Origin: Aquimarina aquimarini
GTDB lineage: Bacteria; Bacteroidota; Bacteroidia; Flavobacteriales; Flavobacteriaceae
Direction of reading: 5' to 3'
DNA: 64,000 nt
Assembly (NCBI RefSeq): GCF_900299535.1
Contig: NZ_OMKE01000009.1
Span: forward strand, 230,042 to 294,041
The notes beneath the pieces are model-generated. The model saw only the letters and a list, made by a program, of their open reading frames with translations, had not been told where the DNA came from and made no database searches. The translations under genes and the position numbers were made by a program. Shown in pieces: positions 1 to 8,499 of the stretch. The number at the start of each line of letters is the position of its first letter. Position 1 is the stretch's first letter.

Positions 1-354
1 TTAAGCACCAGAAAAGCTAGTAGAAATAACGAAACATTATGGAATAGCGCTTCAAGAAGATTACTTGTTGCCTTCTTGATTCCACTAGTAACTGGAGGTA
101 TCTATATTATTATAAAAATCACCAGTCACCACTATGGTCTTACTGGTTCATTGATGCTTATTTTTTATGGCCTGGCATTAATAAATGCTTCAAAATATAC
201 AATTGGTAATGTTAGATACCTTGGCTATGCAGAAATCATATTAGGGTTGATTTGTGCTATCTTTCCTGGGTATGGTTTTTGGTTTTGGGTAGCAGGGTTC
301 GGAGTCATGCATATTATATATGGTAGTCTTATATATCTAAATCACGACAGATAA
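1..354 (+). CDS. Membrane protein, 3' part only
   Basis: The frame is open from the first base of the window to a TAA at 352-354, so the gene starts outside. A TTG at 76 is the only in-window start-like codon, but the frame upstream of it has no stop and encodes a basic, Ser/Asn-rich stretch, so I treat the gene as truncated by the window. The visible 117 residues contain about three to four hydrophobic segments (for example around residues 22-36, 44-56 and 77-100), ending in a short polar tail. I recognise no family. It precedes a winged-helix regulator by 38 bases and may share its transcript. Confidence 0.6.
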   Translation, partial: LSTRKASRNNETLWNSASRRLLVAFLIPLVTGGIYIIIKITSHHYGLTGSLMLIFYGLALINASKYTIGNVRYLGYAEIILGLICAIFPGYGFWFWVAGFGVMHIIYGSLIYLNHDR

Positions 355-392
355 CCAATTGATTTTTATATTTGACCAAAAAAGAATAGCGA

Positions 393-686
393 ATGAGCAG
401 TATAATCAATAATATAAACAAAGCCTTTGATCACCGTATCCGACTAGGAATCATGTCTATATTAATGGTTAATGAATATGCAGATTTCAAAATGTTAAAA
501 GAATTACTAGGGGCAACAGATGGCAACCTTGCTAGTCACACCAAAGCTCTAGAAAAAGAAGAGTACATAAAAGTAGAAAAGTCATTTATTGGCAGAAAAC
601 CGAACACCAGATATAACGCTACAAAAAAAGGAAGAGAAGCTTTTAAAAAGCACGTAGAGGCAATTGAAAAATTACTAAAACAATAG
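393..686 (+). CDS. Winged-helix transcriptional regulator (HTH_34 / MarR-ArsR-like)
   Basis: A 97-residue protein made almost wholly of one winged-helix DNA-binding domain. The first 20 residues form a helix with the 'DHRIRLGIMSILM' type opening of this family, followed by a helix-turn-helix ('FKMLKELLGATDGNLASHTKALEKEEYI' region, residues 30-60) and a basic wing around 'GRKPNTRY'. It lacks a ligand-binding domain. In flavobacteria such one-domain regulators commonly sit next to membrane-protein genes including creD, as here. It probably controls the following genes, but no operator could be identified. The family assignment is firm and the targets are inferred. Confidence 0.85.
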   Translation: MSSIINNINKAFDHRIRLGIMSILMVNEYADFKMLKELLGATDGNLASHTKALEKEEYIKVEKSFIGRKPNTRYNATKKGREAFKKHVEAIEKLLKQ

Positions 687-740
687 TTGTATTTTTTTTA
701 TCAACTTACTTTGAATTTCAAAGTACTTTAAGAAATTAAA

Positions 741-1202
741 ATGAGAGCATTATTACTAGAGAGCATATACGAATGGAGCAAAAAACCATACCAAAAATGG
801 TTTAAAAAACAACCTTCTTGGGATATTCCTGTAAAAACTTTAATAGAATATCCAAAAGACAGTCTTGGGTTTCATTTAGGGTCATTTTTATTACAGCATG
901 ATTTTAGCCCACAACCTAAACTAGAGAATCACGATGTTTTTCATGTACTAACCGATACAGGTATCACCGTTCCTGAAGAGATCGCTATGCAATATTACTT
1001 ATTAGGAAATGGTAAATACAGCACCTATTTATTCTCTGTAATCTTTCTAGGCACTTTGCTATACCTTGATGAAATCAAACTTTTTAAAAATGCATATCAA
1101 AAAGGAAAAGCCGCTTACTCATTTCACCGATTAGATTATAAAAAGCTGTTGCATTATCCCATACAAACATTACAAACCACATTTTTAATATCATCATTAT
1201 GA
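741..1202 (+). CDS. COQ4-family protein
   Basis: A 153-residue protein with the COQ4 signature: H64-D65-x-x-H68 followed by Glu80, the HDxxH-x11-E metal site of that family, inside the segment ENHDVFHVLTD. COQ4 acts in ubiquinone synthesis in eukaryotes and proteobacteria. Flavobacteria generally use menaquinone, so the substrate here is unknown. The residues around 95-110 form one hydrophobic helix, and the C-terminus is short. It overlaps the next gene by four bases (ATGA), so the two are translationally coupled. It lies in a + strand run with a winged-helix regulator upstream and CreD downstream. Confidence 0.75.
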   Translation: MRALLLESIYEWSKKPYQKWFKKQPSWDIPVKTLIEYPKDSLGFHLGSFLLQHDFSPQPKLENHDVFHVLTDTGITVPEEIAMQYYLLGNGKYSTYLFSVIFLGTLLYLDEIKLFKNAYQKGKAAYSFHRLDYKKLLHYPIQTLQTTFLISSL

Positions 1203-1498
1203 AAGTCATACAACCTATTAATAAAACAGCACTTTTTATTGCTGTTATAAGTTTTGTGTTAGGAACATCCTTATTATTATTTTTTCTGATTTCTCAATAT
1301 CAAACCATGATCGACATAGGTATATTTTATGTTATGATCGCTTTTACCTTGAATGCAATCACTTTTGTTGGTCTCATTGCTAATTCAATTGTCAACTATA
1401 AGCATTACAAAGAAAATTTAATCACTATCGCAGTGGTCGTTATCAATATCCCTATAACCATAGGATACATTAATATCGTTCTTACTAATTCTTTTTAA
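1199..1498 (+). CDS. Small three-TM membrane protein
   Basis: A 99-residue protein consisting of about three membrane helices (roughly residues 10-32, 38-62 and 72-94) with short loops and no recognisable motif. Its start ATG overlaps the stop of the COQ4-like gene (ATGA), which supports both the start choice and co-translation. The next gene follows after 15 bases. I do not recognise the family; a simple partner or accessory membrane protein of the COQ4-like product is possible but is only suggested by the coupling. Confidence 0.75.
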   Translation: MKVIQPINKTALFIAVISFVLGTSLLLFFLISQYQTMIDIGIFYVMIAFTLNAITFVGLIANSIVNYKHYKENLITIAVVVINIPITIGYINIVLTNSF

Positions 1499-1513
1499 AA
1501 TATTTTTTAACTA

Positions 1514-2167
1514 ATGAACACTATCTATAACCAAATACCTTTTATCAAAGGCTTTATATTTGCTACAGCCTTTAGTTTTTTACTACTATTAGTAAGAGTC
1601 TTAAAAACTGATTCTTTATTTTATTTATTTCTAATCTGGAATCTTTTTTTAGCATGTATTCCTTATGCAATTGCTCTTTTATTAAGCATTAGAAAAACAA
1701 ATCATTTTATCTTTTGGGCTGGTTTTGCCATATGGTTGGTATTTCTACCTAACTCCCCATATATCTTAACCGATCTACAGCATCTACGATTAAGTACTCT
1801 AGAATCGATATGGTTTGATGTGTTACTCATTCTGTCTTTTGCGATCAATGGTCTTATTATTGGGTTTGCCTCATTAAACTTAATACACTCATTACTATTA
1901 CAGCGATTTTCTAAAAAAAACACGAACCTTATTTCTTATTCTATTTTAATGCTATGTGGATTCGGCATTTATTTAGGAAGAGTTTTGCGATGGAATAGCT
2001 GGGATATACTTCAAAATCCAATGAAAATAGTATCTGATATATCAAAACGAATTTTATTCCCTATAGAACATATCAATACCTGGGCATTTACACTAGGGTT
2101 TGGCTGTTTTTTGATTATCATTTATAGAATTTCACAGCAGTATCAAATCAAAAAAGAAAACTACTAA
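1514..2167 (+). CDS. DUF1361 family integral membrane protein
   Basis: A 217-residue protein with six or so membrane helices. The central motif 'FLPNSPYILTDLQHL' (about residues 78-92) is typical of DUF1361, with a conserved N-S-P-Y-x-x-T-D core at the membrane face. A second conserved piece is 'LGRVLRWNSWDI' near residue 155. The biochemical role of the family is not known to me. It is the fourth gene of a closely spaced run ending with creD (27 bases further on), so an envelope function is plausible. Confidence 0.8.
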   Translation: MNTIYNQIPFIKGFIFATAFSFLLLLVRVLKTDSLFYLFLIWNLFLACIPYAIALLLSIRKTNHFIFWAGFAIWLVFLPNSPYILTDLQHLRLSTLESIWFDVLLILSFAINGLIIGFASLNLIHSLLLQRFSKKNTNLISYSILMLCGFGIYLGRVLRWNSWDILQNPMKIVSDISKRILFPIEHINTWAFTLGFGCFLIIIYRISQQYQIKKENY

Positions 2168-2194
2168 AAACATATACAATAAACTTTTATCATT

Positions 2195-3550
2195 ATGGAA
2201 ACCCAAAAACAAAAAAAGTCCTTTGGACAATGGCTAAAAACATCAATTACAGTGCGAATGCTAATGGTGGGAGTACTCATCTTATTCCTCCTAATTCCTC
2301 TTTCATACGTAAAAAACTTAATACGTGAGCGCGCAAATAGACAAGAAGAAGTAGTAAACGAGATTAATCAAAAATGGGGTAATGAAGTATTACTTTATGG
2401 TCCTGTACTAAAAATACCTTACCAAACTCATAACATACATAAAAGATGGGATGAGAAAACAAAATCATATCATGAAGATGATATCATAACAGTAAACTAT
2501 GCTTTTTTCTTTCCGAACACGCTAGATATTATAACAGATATAGAATCTGAAACTTTAGGTAGAAGTATTTATGAATCTGTGGTATATACTGCTGATATTA
2601 AAATAAAAGGGTCTTTTACTACTCCGAATTTTGAAACACAAGACGTAGCAGAAAAAGATATTTTATGGAACAAAGCTACTATACTGGTAAATTCTACCAA
2701 TCTAAAAGGTATACGAAGTAATCTTGAATTAGAAATAGGAGAAGAAAACTACCCACTTCGCTCAAAGTATACTCAAAACTCGTATACCAATACTATGGAG
2801 ACCAAGTTTCTAAAAGAAACAGCCTTGCCTAAAGAAAACACTATTGATTTTAGTCTAGATTTAATCATAAACGGAAGTGAACAACTACGATTTATACCTG
2901 TGGGTAGAGAAACCAATGTATCTATGACTTCCAATTGGGCTTCTCCTAGTTTTAATGGTAATTACCTACCAGATACTAAGACAAAAGAAATTACAGAGAA
3001 TGGATTTAAAGCTAACTGGAAAGTTTTACAGATAAACAGAGAATTCGAACAAGAGTTTTTTGGAGAGCTACCTGAGATCAATTCTTCTGCCTTTGGAGTA
3101 AAACTCCTTATTCCTGTAGATGAGTATCAAAAAAGTGAACGTGCAGCCAAATATGGTTATCTTGTAATCGCACTTACTTTTCTAGTATTTTTCTTAATAC
3201 AGGCAATTAGTAAAATTCATATTCATCCTTTTCAATATTTGATGATTGGACTGGCGCTCACCATGTTCTACACGCTTCTTATCTCTATCTCAGAACATGC
3301 AAGCTTTTTACAAGCATACAGTATCGCAGGTACTGCTGTGGTCGCCCTAATATCTATTTACTCAAAAGCAATACTCAAAAGTTTTAAGTTTATGATTTTT
3401 GTAGCTACTTCTCTAGCCGCATTATACTTATTTATTTTTGTGATTATACAATTAGAAAACTACGCATTGCTTGTAGGTAGTATTGGTTTGTTCTTAATTC
3501 TAGGTACTATAATGATGATATCACGCAAGATTGATTGGAAAAATGAATAG
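2195..3550 (+). CDS. creD: CreD family inner-membrane protein
   Basis: A 451-residue protein, the usual CreD length. One membrane helix near residues 18-40 is followed by a large periplasmic domain of about 260 residues and then about five closely packed C-terminal helices from residue 320. The opening 'SITVRMLMVGVLILFLLIPLSYV' and the segment 'FGVKLLIPVDEYQKSERAAKYGYLVIALTF' are characteristic. In E. coli CreD is a CreBC-regulated envelope protein linked to colicin and beta-lactam phenotypes; in Bacteroidota it often follows a winged-helix regulator, as in this cluster. No CreBC genes are in the window. A hairpin with a T-run follows the gene. Confidence 0.9.
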   Translation: METQKQKKSFGQWLKTSITVRMLMVGVLILFLLIPLSYVKNLIRERANRQEEVVNEINQKWGNEVLLYGPVLKIPYQTHNIHKRWDEKTKSYHEDDIITVNYAFFFPNTLDIITDIESETLGRSIYESVVYTADIKIKGSFTTPNFETQDVAEKDILWNKATILVNSTNLKGIRSNLELEIGEENYPLRSKYTQNSYTNTMETKFLKETALPKENTIDFSLDLIINGSEQLRFIPVGRETNVSMTSNWASPSFNGNYLPDTKTKEITENGFKANWKVLQINREFEQEFFGELPEINSSAFGVKLLIPVDEYQKSERAAKYGYLVIALTFLVFFLIQAISKIHIHPFQYLMIGLALTMFYTLLISISEHASFLQAYSIAGTAVVALISIYSKAILKSFKFMIFVATSLAALYLFIFVIIQLENYALLVGSIGLFLILGTIMMISRKIDWKNE

Positions 3551-3591
3551 AAAACAACAGTTATAGAATTTGGTTCGGTTAGTTAGTTGAG

Positions 3592-3630
3592 AAAAGTCGT
3601 GCTTCATATTTTTGAAGTGCGGCTTTTTTA
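3592..3630 (+). terminator. Rho-independent terminator after creD
   Basis: A 10-bp stem (3596-3605 with 3614-3623, including three G-T wobble pairs) with an 8-base AT loop is followed by six T residues at 3624-3629. It ends the + strand run that starts near position 393. Confidence 0.75.
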
Positions 3631-3713
3631 TCTACTTTAGTTCGCGCAAAAAAGGATAGGTAAAATAATTATAAACAAATCGCAACTATCTTATAAAACC
3701 ATATCATACACAA

Positions 3714-4211
3714 ATGAAAAAGAGGATTTATTTTTCCATCATCGCATGTACTGCACTAAGCATTTTTTCATGCAAAACAGATAATAAAGTCAAAAAGATC
3801 GACACAAAAGAGATTACATTTACCAAAGAAGGCGAACTCTCATTATTTAGTTTGCAAGATTCTGTACCCAAACTGATCACCCAATTGGATATTGAAATTG
3901 CTGATGATGACTATCAAACTCAAACTGGATTAATGTACCGCAAGTCTATGCAACCTAACCAAGCTATGTTGTTTATTTCTGAAGAAAAAAAAGTACAATA
4001 TTTTTATATGAAAAACACTTTAATCCCTTTAGACATTATATACATAGATGATGCATACAAAGTAGTGAGCATACAAAAAAATGCCAAACCTCTAGACGAA
4101 TCTTCATTACCTTCTGAAGGCCCTGCTTTATATACACTAGAAGTAAATGCAAATCTTACAGATACATGGAACCTGAAAAAAGGAGATTCTATCTCCTATT
4201 CAAAACAATAA
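3714..4211 (+). CDS. DUF192 domain lipoprotein
   Basis: A 165-residue protein with a lipoprotein signal (lipobox ending at Cys20, '...LSIFSC'). The DUF192 domain covers residues 55-160 with the family landmarks 'QTGLMYRKSMQPNQAMLF' and 'FYMKNTLIPLDIIYID', which form a small beta-barrel. The function of DUF192 proteins is not established. The gene stands alone between two terminators. The start at 3714 gives a basic n-region followed by a hydrophobic core and is convincing. Confidence 0.88.
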   Translation: MKKRIYFSIIACTALSIFSCKTDNKVKKIDTKEITFTKEGELSLFSLQDSVPKLITQLDIEIADDDYQTQTGLMYRKSMQPNQAMLFISEEKKVQYFYMKNTLIPLDIIYIDDAYKVVSIQKNAKPLDESSLPSEGPALYTLEVNANLTDTWNLKKGDSISYSKQ

Positions 4212-4220
4212 TATAAATTA

Positions 4221-4380
4221 TACGAGTTATGGATAAGAATTTCGCATAAAGAGTTTAAATTATTTTGTGCTAGATTAAGGCATAAAATTAAAGAATAGCC
4301 TTAGCTATTGTTGAATTTTATAACACAGATATAGTGCAAAAGAAACAAACTATATACGAAATTCTTATCCATAAATCGTA
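4221..4380. repeat. 160-bp palindromic MITE-like element
   Basis: The two ends are near-perfect inverted repeats: the left arm begins TACGAGTTATGGATAAGAAT and the reverse complement of the right arm begins TACGATTTATGGATAAGAAT, with about 26 of 28 bases identical. The inner parts also pair (ATAAAATT on both sides), and the centre is a small hairpin (AATAGC/GCTATT). There is no ORF inside. The whole unit can fold into one long imperfect hairpin, as expected of a non-autonomous transposon remnant or of a structured intergenic repeat. The copy at 34932-35040 has related ends. Confidence 0.7.
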
Positions 4381-4413
4381 TTAACTATCATAGTTTCTAA
4401 AACTATTGATATC

Positions 4414-4448
4414 AAAAAAAATCCGTTGTGTACACAACGGATTTTTTT
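4414..4448. terminator. Bidirectional terminator, secDF side
   Basis: A perfect palindrome of more than 30 bases with CCGTTGTG/CACAACGG as GC core, A-tract on the left and T-tract on the right. It can end transcription of secDF from the right and of the DUF192 gene region from the left. Confidence 0.85.
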
Positions 4449-4476
4449 GATCTTATATTTATTGAAGTAAGAAGAT

Positions 4477-7400
4477 TTAATTCTCGACTTCTTCTTCTTT
4501 CTTTTTAGTCTTCAGACCTACTTTCTTTACTGTATCAAACATTATTGGTGTAGCAATAAATAACGATGAATACGTACCTATAACCACCCCTATAATCAGA
4601 GAGAACATAAACCCTCGCAGCGGTACTGCGAATATGAAGATCGCAATAAGTACTAATAAGGTAGTCAACGATGTATTCAATGTACGACTTAATGTACTAT
4701 TCAAAGCTCCGTTAACATTTTTATCTAATGGTCTACCTGTATATTCATTAAAGAATTCCCTAATTCTATCAAACACAACCACCGTATCATTCAGTGAGTA
4801 TCCAATTACAGTAAGGATTGCTGCTATAAATGCTTGATCGATTTCCATATTAAATGGCATAAACTTATAAGTCAAAGAGAATACACCTAGTACTACAAGT
4901 ACATCATGGAATACCGCTGTTACCGCTCCTAAACTAAATTGCCATCTTCTAAATCGTAATAATATGTATAAGAACACTACTATTAATGACCCTAATACAG
5001 ACCAGAATGCTGCTTGCTTAATATCATCTGCAATAGTTGGACCTACCTTCATAGATGACATAATACCTACTTGCTTATCTTTACTCCCATTAGCAAACTC
5101 ATCATAAGTCAACCCTTCTGGTAGATGAGGTTTTAATGATGTATATAGCTTATTTGAAATCTCGGTATCTATTTCCTCCCCAGTTTCATCAACTTTGTAT
5201 TTTGTAGTAATCTTTAACTGATTATTTGCTCCCAGTGTTTTTGCCTGTGCACTCTCAAAAGTAGCTACAAGATCTTTTTCTATCACTGTAGGCACAACAT
5301 CTTTAGCAAAACGCACTGTATATGTTCTACCTCCTACAAAATCAACTCCATAATCCAACCCTTGCGTAAACAAAGATGATAACCCTGCAATGATAATAAT
5401 ACCTGAGATTACATACGCTACTTTACGCTTTTTCAAGAAATCGATATTTACATTCTTGAATAAGTTTTTGGTAACTCCTGTAGAGAACGCTAATTCTTTT
5501 CCATTTTTACCATACCCATCAATAAACAATCTTGTTACAAAAATTGCTGTAAATAAAGAGGTCAAAATACCAATTAATAAAGTAGTTGCAAAACCTTTAA
5601 TTGGCCCTGTACCTATAACCAATAAGATGATACCTGTAAGACCTGTAGTTATATTTGCATCAAGTATAGATGATAATGCATTATTAAATCCATCTTTTAT
5701 GGCATCTGCTTGAGATTTCCCTTTTGCTAGTTCTTCTCTAATTCTTTCAAAAATAAGTACGTTTGCATCTACAGACATACCAATAGTCAATACAATACCA
5801 GCAATTCCAGGAAGTGTTAATACAGCTTTTAGCCCTGCTAATACCCCAAAGATAAACAAGATATTTACTACCAACGCTACATCTGCAAAAGCTCCTGCTT
5901 TACCATAATAAAAGATCATCCAGATTAATATCAATACTAATGCAATAGCAAAAGACATCACACCACTATTAATAGATTCTTGTCCTAATGATGGTCCTAC
6001 AACTTCTGCCTGAATAATATCTGCAGATGCAGGTAATTTACCAGCTCTTAATACGTTTGCTAAATCTTTACCTTCTTCTATAGTAAAGTCTCCAGAGATT
6101 TCACTTCTTCCTCCTGTTATCTTTCCTTTGGTTACCCCTGGTGCAGAATACACTATATTATCCAACACGATAGCAATCTGACTTCTTTGGTTATAAGCAC
6201 GATCGGTCATTTCTTCCCATTTCTTAGCTCCTTTACCATCCATTTGCATAGACACAACTACATTATTGGACTGGTCAAAAGTCTGTGAAGCATCTGTAAT
6301 AACACCTCCACTTAATTCAGGATCATTATCTCTATTTCCTCTAAGAGCATAGAAATCTACTATTTCTGCATCTTTTTTACCTTTACTCCAAGCAAACTTA
6401 GTATGTCTTATACTTTGTGGTAATAATGCTCTGATATCTGATCTTCTGAAAAACTGTCCTAATTGCGCTGTATCTTTAACATTTGCAGAGAACAAAGCTC
6501 CTGGAACTAATGGAAAACTTATTAAATCATTTATTGGGTTTACCTGTGTTTCAACTTCTGATGAATCTTCTGCATCTTCTAACAGGTCTTCTATAGCTGT
6601 ATCAGCAGTTGTTGTACTATCAATCTGGGCAGAATCTACTACTTTTTCTGTATTCTCTGCTACCTCATTCTCCACCTTTTCTTTTGGCTCTTTCTGCCCT
6701 TCTAATTCTTGTTTCAAAAGTAAGTTGGCTGCATTGATAAAACCGCCTAATTCTTGAGAAGTCTCTACATCCCAAAATTCAAGTTGCGCCGTACTCGTTA
6801 CCAAACTTCTTACTCTTTCTATATCTTTTGCGCCAGGTAACTCTACCAAAATACGCCCAGATTCTCCTAAACGCTGGATATTAGGTTGAGTAACTCCAAA
6901 CTTATCAATACGTTTACGTAATACTTCGAATGCTGACGCCACAGATTCGTCTATCTTACGCTTTAGAATAGGTCTTACCTGCTCATTAGTCATATCATAA
7001 GTGATATCATCACTTAAGTTTTTGTTTGCAAAAATATCAGGTGAAGCTAATTTAGCATCTGGAATTTTTTCAAACTCAGTAAAAAAGTCATCGATATAGT
7101 TATTCTGACTATTCTTCTGCACCTCATCTGTTGCAATCAATGCTTGATTAAATGAAGGGTCTTTTGATTTGTTTGCAAGACCACTCAATATATCTCTTAC
7201 AGAAATTTGTAGGATAACATTGATTCCACCTTTAAGGTCAAGCCCTTTATTAAGCTCTTTATCTTTTGCATCATTATATGTTATACCAGCAAAGATTTCT
7301 TCTTTACCAATAGAATCTAAATAATTACGCTCTGCTGTTTCTCTTAATTTTGAGTAATCTTCTACAGTTTCAGCATATTTTTGTTGTGCATATGCTTCTG

Positions 7401-7503
7401 CTTCTTTTTCTTTTGTGTAGGCCATATACGTATATGACAATTGGTAAATACATACCAAGCCAAATAGAACCGCAAATATCCTAACAAGTCCTTTGTTTTG
7501 CAT
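4477..7503 (-). CDS. secDF: Protein translocase subunit SecDF (fused)
   Basis: A 1008-residue fusion of SecD and SecF, the arrangement usual in Bacteroidota. It is the proton-driven accessory to SecYEG that pulls secreted proteins out on the periplasmic side. Visible parts are the first TM helix (residues 8-27), the large P1 domain (about 100-510) with the head segment 'IVLDNIVYSAPGV', the SecD TM block with 'DANVLIFERIREE' near residue 580, and the SecF block with 'NDTVVVFDRIREFF' near 901. An acidic, low-complexity insertion of about 55 residues (roughly 268-321) interrupts P1 and is not part of the core fold. Two SecD-related or adjacent envelope genes follow upstream on the same strand. 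Confidence 0.97.
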   Translation of the reverse strand: MQNKGLVRIFAVLFGLVCIYQLSYTYMAYTKEKEAEAYAQQKYAETVEDYSKLRETAERNYLDSIGKEEIFAGITYNDAKDKELNKGLDLKGGINVILQISVRDILSGLANKSKDPSFNQALIATDEVQKNSQNNYIDDFFTEFEKIPDAKLASPDIFANKNLSDDITYDMTNEQVRPILKRKIDESVASAFEVLRKRIDKFGVTQPNIQRLGESGRILVELPGAKDIERVRSLVTSTAQLEFWDVETSQELGGFINAANLLLKQELEGQKEPKEKVENEVAENTEKVVDSAQIDSTTTADTAIEDLLEDAEDSSEVETQVNPINDLISFPLVPGALFSANVKDTAQLGQFFRRSDIRALLPQSIRHTKFAWSKGKKDAEIVDFYALRGNRDNDPELSGGVITDASQTFDQSNNVVVSMQMDGKGAKKWEEMTDRAYNQRSQIAIVLDNIVYSAPGVTKGKITGGRSEISGDFTIEEGKDLANVLRAGKLPASADIIQAEVVGPSLGQESINSGVMSFAIALVLILIWMIFYYGKAGAFADVALVVNILFIFGVLAGLKAVLTLPGIAGIVLTIGMSVDANVLIFERIREELAKGKSQADAIKDGFNNALSSILDANITTGLTGIILLVIGTGPIKGFATTLLIGILTSLFTAIFVTRLFIDGYGKNGKELAFSTGVTKNLFKNVNIDFLKKRKVAYVISGIIIIAGLSSLFTQGLDYGVDFVGGRTYTVRFAKDVVPTVIEKDLVATFESAQAKTLGANNQLKITTKYKVDETGEEIDTEISNKLYTSLKPHLPEGLTYDEFANGSKDKQVGIMSSMKVGPTIADDIKQAAFWSVLGSLIVVFLYILLRFRRWQFSLGAVTAVFHDVLVVLGVFSLTYKFMPFNMEIDQAFIAAILTVIGYSLNDTVVVFDRIREFFNEYTGRPLDKNVNGALNSTLSRTLNTSLTTLLVLIAIFIFAVPLRGFMFSLIIGVVIGTYSSLFIATPIMFDTVKKVGLKTKKKEEEVEN

Positions 7504-7519
7504 TATTTGTTGATTTTGG

Positions 7520-7566
7520 TCAAACCCTTGTTAAAATTGAGTTATTATTAATTACTCAAGGTTTGA
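7520..7566 (-). promoter_or_regulatory. Possible alternative hairpins in the secDF leader
   Basis: Directly upstream of the secDF start, TCAAACCcTTG (7520-7530) can pair with CAAGGTTTGA (7557-7566), with one bulge. The same right arm also contains ACTCAA (7554-7559), which can pair with TTGAGT (7537-7542). The two pairings exclude each other, as in attenuator-like leaders. The structure is seen in the sequence; a regulatory role is inference. Confidence 0.35.
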
Positions 7567-7730
7567 CAATTGTTTTTAATTATTTATTTGTGTGATTGTA
7601 CTTTATCTTTTTACAGATATAAGCAGGTATCAAAAGCTAAAACAACTTTTGAGAGCTTTTTGTTCTCTCTCTTTTTATTTTACTTTTAATAAGAAATGAA
7701 TTGTTTTTAGGAATGGATTATAAATCCCTA

Positions 7731-8351
7731 TTAAGAGATTGGTCCCGCTCTTACTTCTGGAATAATAGGTGAAGTAGTGTCTATTGCAATTGCAATATTT
7801 CTATTTACTTTTTGAGCTACTTTTACCAGCTTATCAATATAATTAACATCAATTACAGCGATACAACTACAGGAGTTAAGGCTGAAATACCCTCCTTGCT
7901 CTTGTTTTACCTCTAAAACATATTTACTATTAAAGTCAGAATTAAAATCTGTACTCTTTTGGATTTCATAAACATCAAAATTATAATCTTTTGAGTTTTT
8001 ATCTAAAGGAAATTGACTATCCTCGTTATCTTCACCATAAAATATATGATCGAGAGCTACATTTTGTTCTTCAGAAAGTATTTTTTTGATATCTTCTACA
8101 TCTGCATCACTATAATATGCAATAGTAAGCTTACCATTGGCTAATCCTTTTGATATCCTAGTACGCTCAACACCTATTGATTGCAGCTGCTTTTTTACAA
8201 TTTCAATCGTATTTTGAGCCTCTAGAGAGGTAACTTCAATATCAACAAATTCTAATACAATTTCCTGATTAGGTACAAGGGCTTGTTGCTGAATAGCAAC
8301 AAGTAATGCTAGTGCAGTAATTAAAGTCCCGAAGTACCATTTTTTCTTCAT
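7731..8351 (-). CDS. Uncharacterised secreted or anchored protein next to secDF
   Basis: A 206-residue protein. I start it at the inner Met (MKKKWYFGTLITALALL), which gives a clean signal sequence or anchor; the 16-codon upstream extension has no signal and would cover the promoter box TATATTTG that lies four bases before this ATG. After the hydrophobic N-terminus, residues 30-80 ('IEIVKKQLQSIGVERTRI...LTIAYYSDADVEDIKKIL') resemble the repeat-like alpha/beta fold of SecD P1 regions, but the match is weak. A Cys pair (CSC) lies near residue 163. The location between secDF and a clear SecD-domain lipoprotein suggests a linked role. The function is unknown. Confidence 0.7.
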   Translation of the reverse strand: MKKKWYFGTLITALALLVAIQQQALVPNQEIVLEFVDIEVTSLEAQNTIEIVKKQLQSIGVERTRISKGLANGKLTIAYYSDADVEDIKKILSEEQNVALDHIFYGEDNEDSQFPLDKNSKDYNFDVYEIQKSTDFNSDFNSKYVLEVKQEQGGYFSLNSCSCIAVIDVNYIDKLVKVAQKVNRNIAIAIDTTSPIIPEVRAGPIS

Positions 8352-8499
8352 TGCGCAAATATAAAAAATTAGAATTGCATTTCTAATGTCTTCAAACAAA
8401 TATCTGGTTTACTTTATAAATATCAAAAAACGTTTTAATATTGGATTTGGTATACAGCTATTGAATTATGATAAAATCAATAAGTAGACGTATCTGCAA

